Positions 8,316 to 18,885 of a DNA stretch of 64,000 bases are shown piece after piece. Positions within the stretch are counted from its first letter, which is position 1. Every line of letters starts with the position of its first letter. The notes beneath the pieces are model-generated. The model was not told the origin of the DNA. It saw only the letters and a program-made list of their open reading frames with translations, and searched no databases. Source of the stretch: Candidatus Wallbacteria bacterium (GTDB lineage Bacteria; Muiribacteriota; UBA6191; JACPRK01); NCBI GenBank assembly GCA_016213845.1, contig JACQZN010000036.1, positions 1 through 64,000 on the forward strand, written 5' to 3'. A program made the position numbers and the translations under genes.

Positions 8316-11300
8316 TCAGCCCTTCTTCGCCCACCACTTGGCCAGGCCCTTCTCGAGCCAGCCGCCCTTCTGACGGTACGTCAGCGCACGCAGCTCCAGC
8401 ACCGCTTGCTCGTGCGAAATGCGCGCGTCGACCAGGTCCCGCATCACCTGGTCGGCCTGCCGGCGCCGGCCCCGGCTGTCGAGGAAGTCGATCACCGCCT
8501 CGATCCACTCCAGCACTCCCGAGAGCGCCGTGCGGCTATGTCCCTCGGTGAGCCCGCGCAGCGCCGCGGCGTACGCGTCCTGGATGCGGCGCTCCGCCAC
8601 CTCGAGGTGGCCCTGGAGCAACGGCGACTGATTGGCCGGAGCCCGGCGCGCCTCCCGCGCGGCCGCGAGCGCAATCGGCGCGTCGAGGATGCCGTACTCG
8701 CCGTAGTAGGCCAGCTCCTCGATGGCCTGCCGCCGCACGGCCTCGGTGCGGTGCGTCATGCGCTTCACCATCCCGCAGACCTTGTCGAGCGAGATCCAGC
8801 GGTAGACGAACCCGAGCCCCGTCCCCTTGATGTTCTGGATGCCCATGATCTTCACGTGCATCCCCGGCGGCACCTGCTTGAGGATGAAGTCGATCACCTG
8901 GTCGCCGCTTGCGTGGAAGTCGTGCACCACGCGCAGCTTCTCCTGGTAGAGCCCGCGGTAGAGCTTCCGGTAGGCCTCGTTGATCTCCTCGACGACCTCG
9001 AGCGCCACGGGCCGGCCGCTGCCGACGCCGCGCTCGGCCAGGAACGCCTGGAAGTCGGAGAGCGTGCGGAACCGCCGCGCGTCGGTCTCGAAGAACTTCA
9101 CGACCTCCTCGGCGATGGAGACGTCGGTTGCTCCCGAGAGCGCGTCGTGGAGGATGGCGAGCGCGCCGTCGAGGTCGGGTGACGAGGCGACGGCGGGGCC
9201 ACCCCAGACGATTCCCGGGTGCGTCGCGGTGGAGCGGGCGAGCATGCCGGGCAGCTCGCCCTCGCTCGTGAGGCTGGCGGCGACGGCCGGGTCGAGCCCC
9301 GCGCCGATCGCCATCTTCTCGAGGGTCGCCAGCACCTCGGCAGCGGCCAACCCGCGCGTCTTCGCTTCTCGGAGCTGGCGTTTCCACTCGGTCAGCACCT
9401 CATCGCCCAGCGGCGCTGGCTTGAAGCTGGCGCGATCGGGGATGGCGATCAGCTCCAGCCGCGAGAGCTTCTCTTCCAGCGCCGTCATCGTGTAGCCGAC
9501 CAGGCCGGTCAGGTTGCTGCCGATCGGGACGTGCGCGTCGACGTGCAGGTCGTTGACGATCACGGAGGCGAAGACCTTGGAGCGCGCGACTCGGTCGGCG
9601 CGGTTGTTGACGACGGTGACGAGGTAGACGAACGGGTCCTTTTCGACGGAGTGCTGGTCATAGCCCATGCGACGCCAGTTCTCGACGGTGCCGCGGCGCT
9701 CGTTGGCGCTCATGCCGTTGGCGAACTCCATCGTGCGGCCGCGGAAGGCGGGTTGGAATCCGGGCATCGGGTAGGTCTTCAGCACGCCCAGGTCGGGGAC
9801 GACGTGGTCGGCCATCTCCTTTATGGCCAGGTCGGAGTCGATGCCGAGCTCGCGAGCCATCTCGAGCACCATCACGATGTTCTTGGGGTGCTCACGGTAG
9901 GGGAAGCGCCCGAGGAGGTCCTCCGTGAGCAGCTCGACCTCGCGGGGATCGATGGCGCGCAGGTCGCTGCCGGCCTTGCGGGCGCCCTGGGCCAGGATCG
10001 GGAGCATTTGATCTTCGGCGGTGAACACCGCGTGACCCGGGCCGCAGAAGTTGACCATCACCTCGGGGATGTTGATGCCGGCGGGTCCCTGGATGTCCTC
10101 GTGGTCCGGATAGGCGTTGGTGAGAGTGGAGAGGTCGTCCTGCACCCATCGGTGCTGCAAGAGGAAGACGAAGTCGGGCTTGAGGGCCATGCACTCCCAG
10201 AGGAAGACGTCGGCCCCGAGCGCGTGGGCGGTGCGGACGACGAAGTGCTGCTCCCAGATGGTCGCCTTGTCGTAGGGCCGGAAGAGGAAGAGCTCCATCG
10301 GCGCCATGCCCGGGACGCTATGGATGAACATCGCCTCGCAGCCGGTGGTTTTGGAGAAGACGGAGTAGCCCAGGCCGTGGAACAGACCGGCCTTGAGGCG
10401 CTCGCTGCCGGACTTGCCGCGCGTACCCCAGCCGCCGAGCACGAGCGGGAGCTTCTTGCGTGCGCCGCGCAGGCGCCGGTAGAGGATCGCCTGTTCGATG
10501 AGGAACCAGGCGAGGAGCCCGGCGGCGAACAGGGTGAGGTGATTGATGTGGTTGCCGTCGCGGGCCAGGAAGTAGTCGGGGTCGAACCAGTGGGGGAGCA
10601 CCAGGGGGAGGGCCGCGCCGCTGGAAGCAGGGACCAGGGCGCGCGCTTCGGCAGGAGTGCCGGCGTCCGGGGAGACGTCGGAGACGAAGACGCGCTCGAT
10701 GGAAGGGTCGCGCGGGGCGTGGTCGCGTCCGGCGAAGCGGTAGGCGTGGGGCTTGAACTCGGTCTGGAAGCCCCAGAGTCGCTCGAAGGACTTGATGTAG
10801 CGATCGGAGGTGGGCGAAGGTCGCTCCCCGGAGGTGGCGGCGCGCAGTCCGGCGAGCTCGGCGTAGCGCCGCGAGATGCCGATCCGGGCGCGCAGTCGGG
10901 CGAGGAAGCCTCGAGGGGCGCGCAGCGAGGTGACGCCGCTGGAGCTGAAGATGTGGGCTTCACCCGAGCGGGGGCGGCCGCTGACGAGCGAGAGGTAGTC
11001 GTCGACGGTGGGGAGGTAGCGGCGCCACTCGCCCTCGAGGTCGTTGAAGACCTTTTCGCCGGGGACCTTGGTCATGGTCAGCTCGCCCAGAATGCCGCTG
11101 GGGGCACGGAGCTCTCCGTCGAGGATGCGTCCCACGGTGTGGTTGAAGGCCTGGCGCTTGTCGGGACTGGGATGGGTCAGCTCGTGCAGCAGCCGCCAGA
11201 GCGTCGTATCCATCATTTCCCCTCGGCGCATCCTCCAGCGCTTTCCACTCCGAATCAAGGAGAGGCTGAAGTCCTGGCGGCTCAGGTGGGCCAGGACGCG

Positions 11301-12764
11301 GCCGATCTCGAAGGTGTCGAGGCCGTCGAGAATGCCGCGAGGCAGGGTCGCGGTCGCGCCGTTGTCGAGGGGGGCGATCAGGGCGGGAAGCCTGGGCAGG
11401 AGCACGCGCGCGGCGGCCAGGGTCGGCACCAGGATGGTCTCGCGCGCGGTCGCGGCGTAGCGCTTGAACGTGAGCGACTCGGATTCACCGGCCAGCACGG
11501 CGTCGAGCGCCCGCAGGACGAGGTGATCGAGGGCGTCGACGTCCGACCGGCCGGCGGCCTCGCGCCGGCGGGTGAGGACGGCACCGGCCTCCTCGGCAGC
11601 GATGCGGCGGACCAGGACGGAGCGATCGGTTTCGAAAGCGCGGGCCAGCATCCGGAGCGGGGCTCGCACCTCGAAGCCGTCGGGGTCGGCGGTCGCAGCG
11701 GCGAGCGCGAGCTTGCCCAGCTCGATGGCCGCCTGGGCGCGCACCTGGGGGCAGGGCTCGGCCAGAATGCGGCCGCGCGCGGCGTCGGAGGGCGCCGAGC
11801 GCTCGCGTGTTCGCGCCAGGAGCGCGCGGCCCAGCTGGCGCGCGGCCCCATGGCGCTCGATGGAGGCGAGCGTCGTGAGCACGGTGCGCCGGACATACTC
11901 CGAACCGTCCGGATTGAGCGCCACGCGCAGCAGCAGCTCGCGCGCGGTCGGCGAGCCGTCGCGGCCCAGGAGCGTCACGGCGTGCTTGCGCAGGAAGAAG
12001 TCGTCGGGCGCGGCGGCCGGCGGCGAGAGCAGCCTGCGCCGGGCAGCCAGCAGACCCTCTTCGGGCCGCATCAGGTAGAGCAGCTCGAGCGCCTCACGCT
12101 GCACCCAGAGATTCTCGTCGACGTCGAGCGCCAGCGTCGTGATCGTCGCCACGGTCGCCACGCCCAGCTGGGCAAGACGCCGCTCGGGCGGCAGCGCGGA
12201 AGCGACCGAGGCCAGCGCCGAGAGCGCGACGACGCGCCCCTGCCAGCGCGCGTCGAGCCGCAGGCGGGTCATCACGAACGCCTCGAAGGCAGCCAGAGAC
12301 TGCGCAGCCTGAGCCGGCTCCAGGCGCATCGCGTCTGTCGCGTGGAGCCCGGCGAACTGTAACGCCACCTCCTGAAGCCGAGCCAGGTGCGTCACCAGCA
12401 GCCGCGCGCGTTCCGCCGCCGCGTCGATCCCCATGTGGCGCGCGAAGGCCGCGCGGTCGCCCGCCAGCCGCCGAGGGTCTGGATCGAGAAAGGCCAGGAA
12501 CTCCATCACCAGGTCCCGGACCTGGTCCCGGTGGCGCGCCGAGGACACCGCCTTTCCCACCTCGCGCAGCCGGGTCTCGACGTCGCGGCGGCGCTCCTCC
12601 AGCCGATCGACCGCCCGGATCAGCATGGCCAGACACTCGCCGGAGTCGCAGGGCTCCGTGGCCGCCCGCCCGGGCTCCGCGGTCCAGGTCAGAAGCTCGC
12701 CGGCCAGCCGAGCCTTCAGCTGGCGTTCGAGCCGGGACAACCTTTCGAGTGGCAGGAGCTGCAC
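8316..12764 (-). CDS. PgsB/CapB-type (poly-gamma-glutamate synthase) ligase with N-terminal HEAT-like region
   Basis: The 1482-residue protein has three parts. The first 730 residues are helical, with HEAT-like repeats (for example VRRIAAEEAGAVLTRR). A membrane segment (about 740-765, FAAGLLAWFLIEQAILY) then leads into a Mur-ligase-like ATPase (P-loop GGWGTRGKSGS, Lys near 783). The rest of this domain tracks PgsB closely: FSKTTG, ECMALKPDF, DHEDIQGP, ANGMSANE and NNRADRVARSK. PgsB forms gamma-glutamyl amide bonds with ATP at the inner membrane. About 250 extra residues follow. PgsB itself is about 400 residues, so both extensions are unusual. It starts 7 nt after the stop of the exporter-like gene. 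The polymer made is inferred. Confidence 0.85.
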   Translation of the reverse strand: MQLLPLERLSRLERQLKARLAGELLTWTAEPGRAATEPCDSGECLAMLIRAVDRLEERRRDVETRLREVGKAVSSARHRDQVRDLVMEFLAFLDPDPRRLAGDRAAFARHMGIDAAAERARLLVTHLARLQEVALQFAGLHATDAMRLEPAQAAQSLAAFEAFVMTRLRLDARWQGRVVALSALASVASALPPERRLAQLGVATVATITTLALDVDENLWVQREALELLYLMRPEEGLLAARRRLLSPPAAAPDDFFLRKHAVTLLGRDGSPTARELLLRVALNPDGSEYVRRTVLTTLASIERHGAARQLGRALLARTRERSAPSDAARGRILAEPCPQVRAQAAIELGKLALAAATADPDGFEVRAPLRMLARAFETDRSVLVRRIAAEEAGAVLTRRREAAGRSDVDALDHLVLRALDAVLAGESESLTFKRYAATARETILVPTLAAARVLLPRLPALIAPLDNGATATLPRGILDGLDTFEIGRVLAHLSRQDFSLSLIRSGKRWRMRRGEMMDTTLWRLLHELTHPSPDKRQAFNHTVGRILDGELRAPSGILGELTMTKVPGEKVFNDLEGEWRRYLPTVDDYLSLVSGRPRSGEAHIFSSSGVTSLRAPRGFLARLRARIGISRRYAELAGLRAATSGERPSPTSDRYIKSFERLWGFQTEFKPHAYRFAGRDHAPRDPSIERVFVSDVSPDAGTPAEARALVPASSGAALPLVLPHWFDPDYFLARDGNHINHLTLFAAGLLAWFLIEQAILYRRLRGARKKLPLVLGGWGTRGKSGSERLKAGLFHGLGYSVFSKTTGCEAMFIHSVPGMAPMELFLFRPYDKATIWEQHFVVRTAHALGADVFLWECMALKPDFVFLLQHRWVQDDLSTLTNAYPDHEDIQGPAGINIPEVMVNFCGPGHAVFTAEDQMLPILAQGARKAGSDLRAIDPREVELLTEDLLGRFPYREHPKNIVMVLEMARELGIDSDLAIKEMADHVVPDLGVLKTYPMPGFQPAFRGRTMEFANGMSANERRGTVENWRRMGYDQHSVEKDPFVYLVTVVNNRADRVARSKVFASVIVNDLHVDAHVPIGSNLTGLVGYTMTALEEKLSRLELIAIPDRASFKPAPLGDEVLTEWKRQLREAKTRGLAAAEVLATLEKMAIGAGLDPAVAASLTSEGELPGMLARSTATHPGIVWGGPAVASSPDLDGALAILHDALSGATDVSIAEEVVKFFETDARRFRTLSDFQAFLAERGVGSGRPVALEVVEEINEAYRKLYRGLYQEKLRVVHDFHASGDQVIDFILKQVPPGMHVKIMGIQNIKGTGLGFVYRWISLDKVCGMVKRMTHRTEAVRRQAIEELAYYGEYGILDAPIALAAAREARRAPANQSPLLQGHLEVAERRIQDAYAAALRGLTEGHSRTALSGVLEWIEAVIDFLDSRGRRRQADQVMRDLVDARISHEQAVLELRALTYRQKGGWLEKGLAKWWAKKG

Positions 12765-12771
12765 GCCCGCA

Positions 12772-15700
12772 TTATAGGTCCCCGGGGACAGCGGCTTCCT
12801 TGGCCGATTCGAAGCTGGTGTAACCGGGCGGCAGATCGTCGAAGCGGCGCCCGCGGTCGGCGGTCAGGTGGACAGACAATCCGGAGAGCCACTCGCCGAA
12901 CCGGTCGCGGTAGAGGAGACTTGCGGCTGCGGAGAGAAAGCGCCCCTCGCGAAGCCAGCGCCAGAACGAGAGCTCCAACCCCAGGTCGTCGTCGTGGACG
13001 GCCCGCTTGCGGTGGTCGTCGGCGAACCGCTCGGTCCGCGTGTAGTGGGTCTCCAGCTCCAGCGGGCCCCGCAGCTGCCGGGTACCCAGTCGCAAAGAGA
13101 CTCGATCGATGTCGTGAGGCAAGAGACTCTCGTTGGTCACGGCGCGCCCCCGGGCGAAGAGCTGCGAGTCCGTGTGCGGAGTCCAGGTGAGCGTGTCCTC
13201 CAGCGAAAGAGCCCGGGAGTGGTCGCGGTCGAAGTTGGTGAACAGCTCCGAATCGACCTGGGCCGGCGCCTCACCCCGCGTGGACGAGAGCGTCGACGCG
13301 AAGATCTCCAGGCTTGCCTCGGGCGAGTGCCGCAGCCGGGGGCCGATGTCTTCGGGGCGGCCGTACGAGGCCTGGGCCCGCAAAGTCGCCTCTGCGCGGC
13401 CGCGCACCTCCTGGCCGATCAGTCGGGCCGAAGCCGAGGCCCTGGGGCCGTTGTCACGCGGCGCCTCGCGGTAGTAGCGGAAGCCGACGACCTGGGCCGT
13501 CGGGCCGTCCACGCGCCAGCGGGTGTCGGCCTCCCACGCGGTCGTGATCGGACGGTCGGCGCGGCGGTGGAACCAGTAGACGCCAGTGTCGACGTGCCGC
13601 TCGAGCCTGAAGTCGTCGATCTCGGGGCGCAACCCCTCCTGGTACCGGACGCGGTAGCGGGCAGTGCCTGCCGAGTGGCGACGCGCGCGAGTCAGCTCGG
13701 CCATCGGGCCGAGGAGCTGGCGAGCCGGCTCCCGGCTCCCACGCGCCAGCGGAAAGGCGCTGGTCGAGACGCGCTCGACGGCGCAGCCCTTGCGCTCGAA
13801 CGCGCGCGGCACCGGAAGCTCCAGCCGCGCCAGCGCCTCGAAGGCACCGCTGGGCCGCACGGAGAGCCGGTAGCTCTTCGGAAGCGGCAACATCAGGAGG
13901 TGCGCCACTTCCGGCGTCAAACGCGCTTCCGGACGCTCGAGGAGCTGGGCCGAGGCGTCGGAGCCGCCGGGCAGCGGTACCGTCTGCGCCGCGCCGTCCA
14001 GGCTCACGGAAACGGCCGGGGGAGCCCCTCGCTTCCCGGCCGCCGCCACCCCCACGGCCCGGAGCATCAGTCGCGCGACCAGCGGCCCGCGCACGGTCAC
14101 CTGGACGGGCCGCGCGCGCGTGGCAACCCGGTAGCCCCGCAGACCACGCACCGGCAGCTCGTGCCAGCGGCCAGGCGTGCGCTCTCCCAGCAACAACTGC
14201 CCTCTCTCCAGACGGACCGTCCGGTCCAGCTCCAGGCGAACGGCAGCCGACGCGCGGCCGTCGGGATCGTCCAGAGCCAGCTCCAGTACGTGACCGCCCG
14301 CGGTCAGCACCGGCAGCATCCGTACGACCGTCCGATTCAACGGCACCTTCCACTCCAGCGGCGCTCGCCCGTCGACGCCAACGCGTACCGTCACGGTCGC
14401 AGTTCGCGCAGGCTGCGGCTCCCGTCCGCGAGCCGGCCTGCGGGCGTGCAAGGCAACTCGCACGCCGACGGGCCCGGCCGAATCCAGCTCCAGCTCTACC
14501 CTTTCGCGGCTCACCACCAGCGCCTGCCCGCGCCCCCACGGGCTGTACTCCTGCGCGCGGCGCACACGGGCCGAAGGCGAGACGGCCTCCCGCTCGCCCG
14601 CGATCACGGCCGTTTCGGACCCGGCAGACGAATCGAATCCCGATGCGTCGTTCCAACCCAGCCGCTCCAGGACCGCCGCGCGGCCGGACTGCAGCTCCTC
14701 GTCCCAGGCCGAGCGCTCGAGCTGCCGCTCGTAGGCCGCCAGCGCTCGCATCAGGTCGTCCCAGCCCGGGCCCGCCATCCCGGGCGCGTCCCGCTCGCCC
14801 AGCGCTCGCCAAAGGTCGGCCGCCATCCGCGCCGCATCGTCGTCGAGCGCCTCCGGCAGGCCGGCCAGCCGAGCCCGCGCCCCCGGCACGTCTCCAAGCG
14901 CCAGCCGCACCTCGGCATCGAGCAGAGCCGCACGCGCCCCCAGCGGTCCTGCCGCTGCGGCAAGTGCGCTCGCCGCTTCATTCCACGCCCCCGCGCGCGC
15001 TGCGTCCCAGGCCTGGAGCACGGCACCGTCGCTTCGCGTTCCCGCCGCCGGAAGCGGCCCGCCGGGCGCCAGGAGATCGTCGAAGGCCGGCACTCGAAGC
15101 GCCGGGCGGACTGCGAAAGCGTGCCCGGTGACCCGGAGCTCGTGCCAGCCGTTCCCGATGGCGACAAGTCGAGTCTGGGCCTCGCCCGGCACCGCGCCCC
15201 GCACCTCCGGCATCGACACCTCGGCCGAGGGTGCCACGTCTTGCACGCTCTCGGCCAGCACCGGTCGGCCGTCGACTTCGACCCGCCAGTCGGCCGCGCC
15301 GCGGCCAAGCCCGCCCGCCGGACAGTCGGCGCGGAAGGTGAGCCTGAGCTGGGCCGGCCCCTCCACGCGCAGGAGGAGCGGCTCATCGGGAGCCACGCGG
15401 TAACTCGACGAGAGCAGCGGCCGGGCGTCCTCGTAGTGACGCGCGCGGTAGCCGTGAGAGCCCAGCTCCCAGGCCCTGGGCGCTTCCCAGCGATCCGAAT
15501 CCGACCGTTCGAACCAGGTCGCCCGGGCCAGCGCCAGCTCGGAGCTTTCGGTACGCCGGGCGCGACCCACCAGCACCAGCTCGAACGCTCTTCGCGCCGC
15601 AGCGCGTCCGAGGGGCCCGCCCACGCGCGCAGCCAGCGCGCGCAGCGCGAGCTCGGCCTCCCGGAGCTTGCCCAGCCTTGCATCCAGGACCGCGCGCGCA

Positions 15701-18700
15701 TACTGGGCCCGAACGGTCGTCCCGCGGGCAGCGGCCGCCCGCGCCTCGCCGTCGCGGCCCAGCAGCGACAGCGCCTGCGCGAGCAGCGCGGGCGCCTCGG
15801 AGCGCTCGGCCCCGGACAGCCCCGCCAGGGGCGAGAGCAGATCGAAGGCGTCGCGCTCTTCACCCAGCTCGAGCAGCGTGCGGGCCATGTTGAGCCGCAA
15901 TGGAAGGTGGTCCTGCCCCGAACGGATCAGCGTCGAGGCCGCCTCCAGCGACTCGCGCCGGTCCCCGGCGATGGCCAGCTCGCGAACCACGCCCTCGGCG
16001 GCCAGCCGCGCCGCGGGCCCTGCGGCGGGCTCATCGGCGAGCACGGCGCGGTACTCGGCGTGCGCCAGCCGGTGATTGTCGAGCCGCTCCAGCACGCGGG
16101 CCCGCGCGACGCGCACGATGGCCGGCGACCTCTCGACACGACTCACTTCATCCGTCATGGCCTCGAGGGTCTCGATCAGCTCCGATGGGTCTGCGTCCGC
16201 CGTCCGTTCCGGATCGAACAGCTCGAGACCCAGCGCGATCTCCACGTGCCGCCGGAGTGCAGGCGCGAGCGGCGCACAGAATTGCCGGGCGCCCTCCTTG
16301 GGAGAAAGGTCCGGCGCGGGCGGCGGCGGCGCTTGCCAGCCCGAGCGGGCCAGCCGCTCCGAGAGCTGCGCCGCGCAAGGCGGCCCGTCCTTCTGACTGA
16401 CGCGAATCCGGCCCGCGCCGGGTGGCAGCAGAAGCGCCGCCTCATGAGCGAAGCCGTCGCCGGCGCTACCGCCGGGCGCCAGAACGACCTCGCGGGGCGG
16501 TTCTCCTTCGACCTCCAGAAGCAATGTGGCCGCCCCCGCAGTCGCCGCCGGGCTCGCCAGGAGCGAGAGCGCTCCGCGCGCGGGGCCGGGGGTCGGAGCG
16601 AAGACGATGCCTTCCGCGCCCACCGCGGCGCAGGTCTCGAGCGTCCAGGGATTGAGCGGCGCTCGGCCGGCGCTCCAGCCGTCCGCGATCTCCAGCGTCG
16701 GGAAGTTGCAGAAGGCGCGATCGCGATCGATCTCGAGCTCCCGAAGGCCCGGTCTGACGGCTGAAGTGAAGTGCCAGCGGCCGGCCTCGCGGCTGCCGGA
16801 AAGCGCTCGCCCGTCGACCAGCACGCGTGGCGGCGACGGCTCCCCGGACTCCACGACGACTTCGAGCGGGAAGGGGGCGAGCGCTGCGGGCGTGGCCGGA
16901 ACCAGTACGCGGGCGCGCGTGGCGCCGATCCAGCCAGGCCCCGAGCCGAGCTCGAAGAGCTGCGGGGCCGCCGACGCTGAGCGGAAGGGAAGCAGAGGGC
17001 CTCCCGCGGCCTCGCGCCGGGGCAGGATCGGTGCAGAGCGCAGCCGCAGGACGCGCTGGGGGCCGTGAAGCGCGACCACGGGCGCCATCTGCCTCCAGAC
17101 GGAGCTCTCCGACCAGAGTCTCGAGAGCTCCAGCCGGGCCGATGGGTCCAGCCTCGACTGGAGCCAGGCGAGATCGGCCTGCGGCCAGGACGCCGGGCGG
17201 GAGGTCGGCGACTGGGGAACGACGCTCGCAAGCCGCGCCTGCTCGAGCCGCGTGTCGGCGTCGCCAGGATGGCGGCGCAGGACCGGATCGAGCGCGGCCA
17301 CAGCCTGCTCGTACCGGCCCGTAGCGGCAAACAGCCGTGCGCGCCGGCGGCACGCTTCCCGCGCCAGCGACCGCGCGACCAGGGCGGTCGACGGGCTTTC
17401 GGAGCGAACGGATGCTTCGAGTTCCTTGGATGCCCGGGCCAGCTCCTCGACGGCGGGCGCGAAGTCTCGGCGGGCGGCGAGCTCCCCCGCCGTCAGGAGC
17501 CGCGACCAGGCCGCGAGCGCCGGGTCCTGCGTCTTGCGAACCTCGCACGCCAGCCGCGCCGCCGCTGCGGCCGCGGCCGGCCGCGCGAGCAACGCCAGCG
17601 CCGCTGCTCGGATGACGAGCAGCCGCGCGACCACGGCTGCGGGCTGGCCGCCCGGCGATGCAGTGGCCGCCAGGCACGCCTCCAGCGCGCCTTCGGCATC
17701 TTCGAGCGCGCTGTCGCCGACTCCCTGCCGCTCGCGCTCGAGGTCGAATCGCACCAGAACCGGGAGATCGGAGCGGAGCGTGGCCGTATGGAGGCCCGGC
17801 GGGATCAGAAACCAGGCAGCCCGCTCGCGCCCTGGGTAGCAAAGACGTCCCGGGCGAGCGACGGGCGCCAGCTCGTCATCGGGCAGCGTGGTGAGCGTGC
17901 GCGCGTCGCGCCAGGCGCCGTCGAGCGTGTAGGTCAACTCGTAGCGGCGCTGCGCCTCGCCCGCAGCCGAATCGTAGAGCGCCCGCGTTGCGACCCGGAG
18001 CATCCTGGGGCCGCGGACGGAGAGTGTCGCCTGCTGGCTCACGGGCAGCTCGCGGTACTCGAGCTCGCCCAGGCGAACTGTCCCGCTGGTAGCCAACGAG
18101 GCGAGCGAGGAGTCGACCGGTTCGGGGTCCATCGCGTCGACCTGGCCGGCGCGCGCCTCGAGCGCGCTCAGGAAAAAGCTCGCGCGCCGAAGGAGCTTCT
18201 CGGCATCGGTAGCGTCCGCCGACTCTGGCCACGGGAGCGCCGCGGCCTGACGCCACGCCAGCTCCGAGGCCTCGTGCGAATCGCCCTCGAGGAAGTCGAG
18301 CAACTGGCCGGCTGCCGCGGTCGTCGCCGCAGTGCCGGCCCGCGCGGCCTCTTCGAGCCTTTCCCAGGAATCGCGCGGGCGGCGAATGCGCGACAGGCTG
18401 GCGCTGATGCGGCCTGCGGCCCGGACAGCCCACGCGGTGACGCCCGGGAAGGGCGGCGGAGCGTAGTAGCGTCGCCCGCCGGCCTCCAGCGCCGGGCTCT
18501 CGAGCACGAGTGTGCGCCTGGGCGCCCGTGGGTCGAAGCGGTAGACCCGCAGCGATGCGGCCGCGCCAGCCGATTCCAGGTCCACCCGCAGGAAGGCCGG
18601 CGCCGGCAGGCGTCCCGCACGGTCCAGCGCGTCCAGCTCCTCGGGCGGTGCCGCGTGCAGCCAGAGCACGTCCGTCGCCTCCAGCGTGACCCCGCGCGAT

Positions 18701-18885
18701 CCGATGGCCGTCTCCGGCCCATCGAAGCCTCCGCGCGTCAACCGGGCCACCGGCACCGGAAACCACTGCACGCTCCGGTCAGCCGCCGCGCGCGCGACGT
18801 CCACTCCCGGGTTCGGAGCCCCGGCCCGGGCCGGCCGCCCGCACGCCAGGAGGAGCATGCACGCGACGAGCCCCATGAAGCTCAT
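12772..18885 (-). CDS. Giant outer-membrane lipoprotein with TPR-like and beta-barrel-like regions, putative polymer exporter
   Basis: ATG 18885 is preferred because GGAAGGG lies 7 nt upstream and the product begins with a lipoprotein signal (MSFMGLVACMLLLACG); +2 of the lipobox is Gly, which favours the outer membrane. The ORF track adds 44 unlikely residues. About 2037 residues follow: beta-rich domains, long stretches of helical TPR-like repeats (for example ALLDAEVRLALGDVPGARARL), and a final 350 or so residues of alternating polar/hydrophobic strands rich in Arg, Tyr and Trp that read like a barrel. TPR plus barrel is the plan of PgaA/BcsC-type exporters. It sits directly upstream of the PgsB-like ligase, so export of that polymer is the inferred role. 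No named family was recognised. Confidence 0.7.
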   Translation of the reverse strand: MSFMGLVACMLLLACGRPARAGAPNPGVDVARAAADRSVQWFPVPVARLTRGGFDGPETAIGSRGVTLEATDVLWLHAAPPEELDALDRAGRLPAPAFLRVDLESAGAAASLRVYRFDPRAPRRTLVLESPALEAGGRRYYAPPPFPGVTAWAVRAAGRISASLSRIRRPRDSWERLEEAARAGTAATTAAAGQLLDFLEGDSHEASELAWRQAAALPWPESADATDAEKLLRRASFFLSALEARAGQVDAMDPEPVDSSLASLATSGTVRLGELEYRELPVSQQATLSVRGPRMLRVATRALYDSAAGEAQRRYELTYTLDGAWRDARTLTTLPDDELAPVARPGRLCYPGRERAAWFLIPPGLHTATLRSDLPVLVRFDLERERQGVGDSALEDAEGALEACLAATASPGGQPAAVVARLLVIRAAALALLARPAAAAAAARLACEVRKTQDPALAAWSRLLTAGELAARRDFAPAVEELARASKELEASVRSESPSTALVARSLAREACRRRARLFAATGRYEQAVAALDPVLRRHPGDADTRLEQARLASVVPQSPTSRPASWPQADLAWLQSRLDPSARLELSRLWSESSVWRQMAPVVALHGPQRVLRLRSAPILPRREAAGGPLLPFRSASAAPQLFELGSGPGWIGATRARVLVPATPAALAPFPLEVVVESGEPSPPRVLVDGRALSGSREAGRWHFTSAVRPGLRELEIDRDRAFCNFPTLEIADGWSAGRAPLNPWTLETCAAVGAEGIVFAPTPGPARGALSLLASPAATAGAATLLLEVEGEPPREVVLAPGGSAGDGFAHEAALLLPPGAGRIRVSQKDGPPCAAQLSERLARSGWQAPPPPAPDLSPKEGARQFCAPLAPALRRHVEIALGLELFDPERTADADPSELIETLEAMTDEVSRVERSPAIVRVARARVLERLDNHRLAHAEYRAVLADEPAAGPAARLAAEGVVRELAIAGDRRESLEAASTLIRSGQDHLPLRLNMARTLLELGEERDAFDLLSPLAGLSGAERSEAPALLAQALSLLGRDGEARAAAARGTTVRAQYARAVLDARLGKLREAELALRALAARVGGPLGRAAARRAFELVLVGRARRTESSELALARATWFERSDSDRWEAPRAWELGSHGYRARHYEDARPLLSSSYRVAPDEPLLLRVEGPAQLRLTFRADCPAGGLGRGAADWRVEVDGRPVLAESVQDVAPSAEVSMPEVRGAVPGEAQTRLVAIGNGWHELRVTGHAFAVRPALRVPAFDDLLAPGGPLPAAGTRSDGAVLQAWDAARAGAWNEAASALAAAAGPLGARAALLDAEVRLALGDVPGARARLAGLPEALDDDAARMAADLWRALGERDAPGMAGPGWDDLMRALAAYERQLERSAWDEELQSGRAAVLERLGWNDASGFDSSAGSETAVIAGEREAVSPSARVRRAQEYSPWGRGQALVVSRERVELELDSAGPVGVRVALHARRPARGREPQPARTATVTVRVGVDGRAPLEWKVPLNRTVVRMLPVLTAGGHVLELALDDPDGRASAAVRLELDRTVRLERGQLLLGERTPGRWHELPVRGLRGYRVATRARPVQVTVRGPLVARLMLRAVGVAAAGKRGAPPAVSVSLDGAAQTVPLPGGSDASAQLLERPEARLTPEVAHLLMLPLPKSYRLSVRPSGAFEALARLELPVPRAFERKGCAVERVSTSAFPLARGSREPARQLLGPMAELTRARRHSAGTARYRVRYQEGLRPEIDDFRLERHVDTGVYWFHRRADRPITTAWEADTRWRVDGPTAQVVGFRYYREAPRDNGPRASASARLIGQEVRGRAEATLRAQASYGRPEDIGPRLRHSPEASLEIFASTLSSTRGEAPAQVDSELFTNFDRDHSRALSLEDTLTWTPHTDSQLFARGRAVTNESLLPHDIDRVSLRLGTRQLRGPLELETHYTRTERFADDHRKRAVHDDDLGLELSFWRWLREGRFLSAAASLLYRDRFGEWLSGLSVHLTADRGRRFDDLPPGYTSFESAKEAAVPGDL

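Noticed and set aside
9219-12362. Plus-strand ORF of 1047 residues opposite the PgsB-like gene
   Set aside because: Gly/Glu/His/Arg-rich shadow of a high-GC gene; the minus-strand frame has clear family motifs.
12868-16764. Plus-strand ORF of 1298 residues opposite the giant lipoprotein
   Set aside because: Low-complexity Arg/Pro/Gln-rich translation without membrane, signal or domain features; complementary to a coherent gene.
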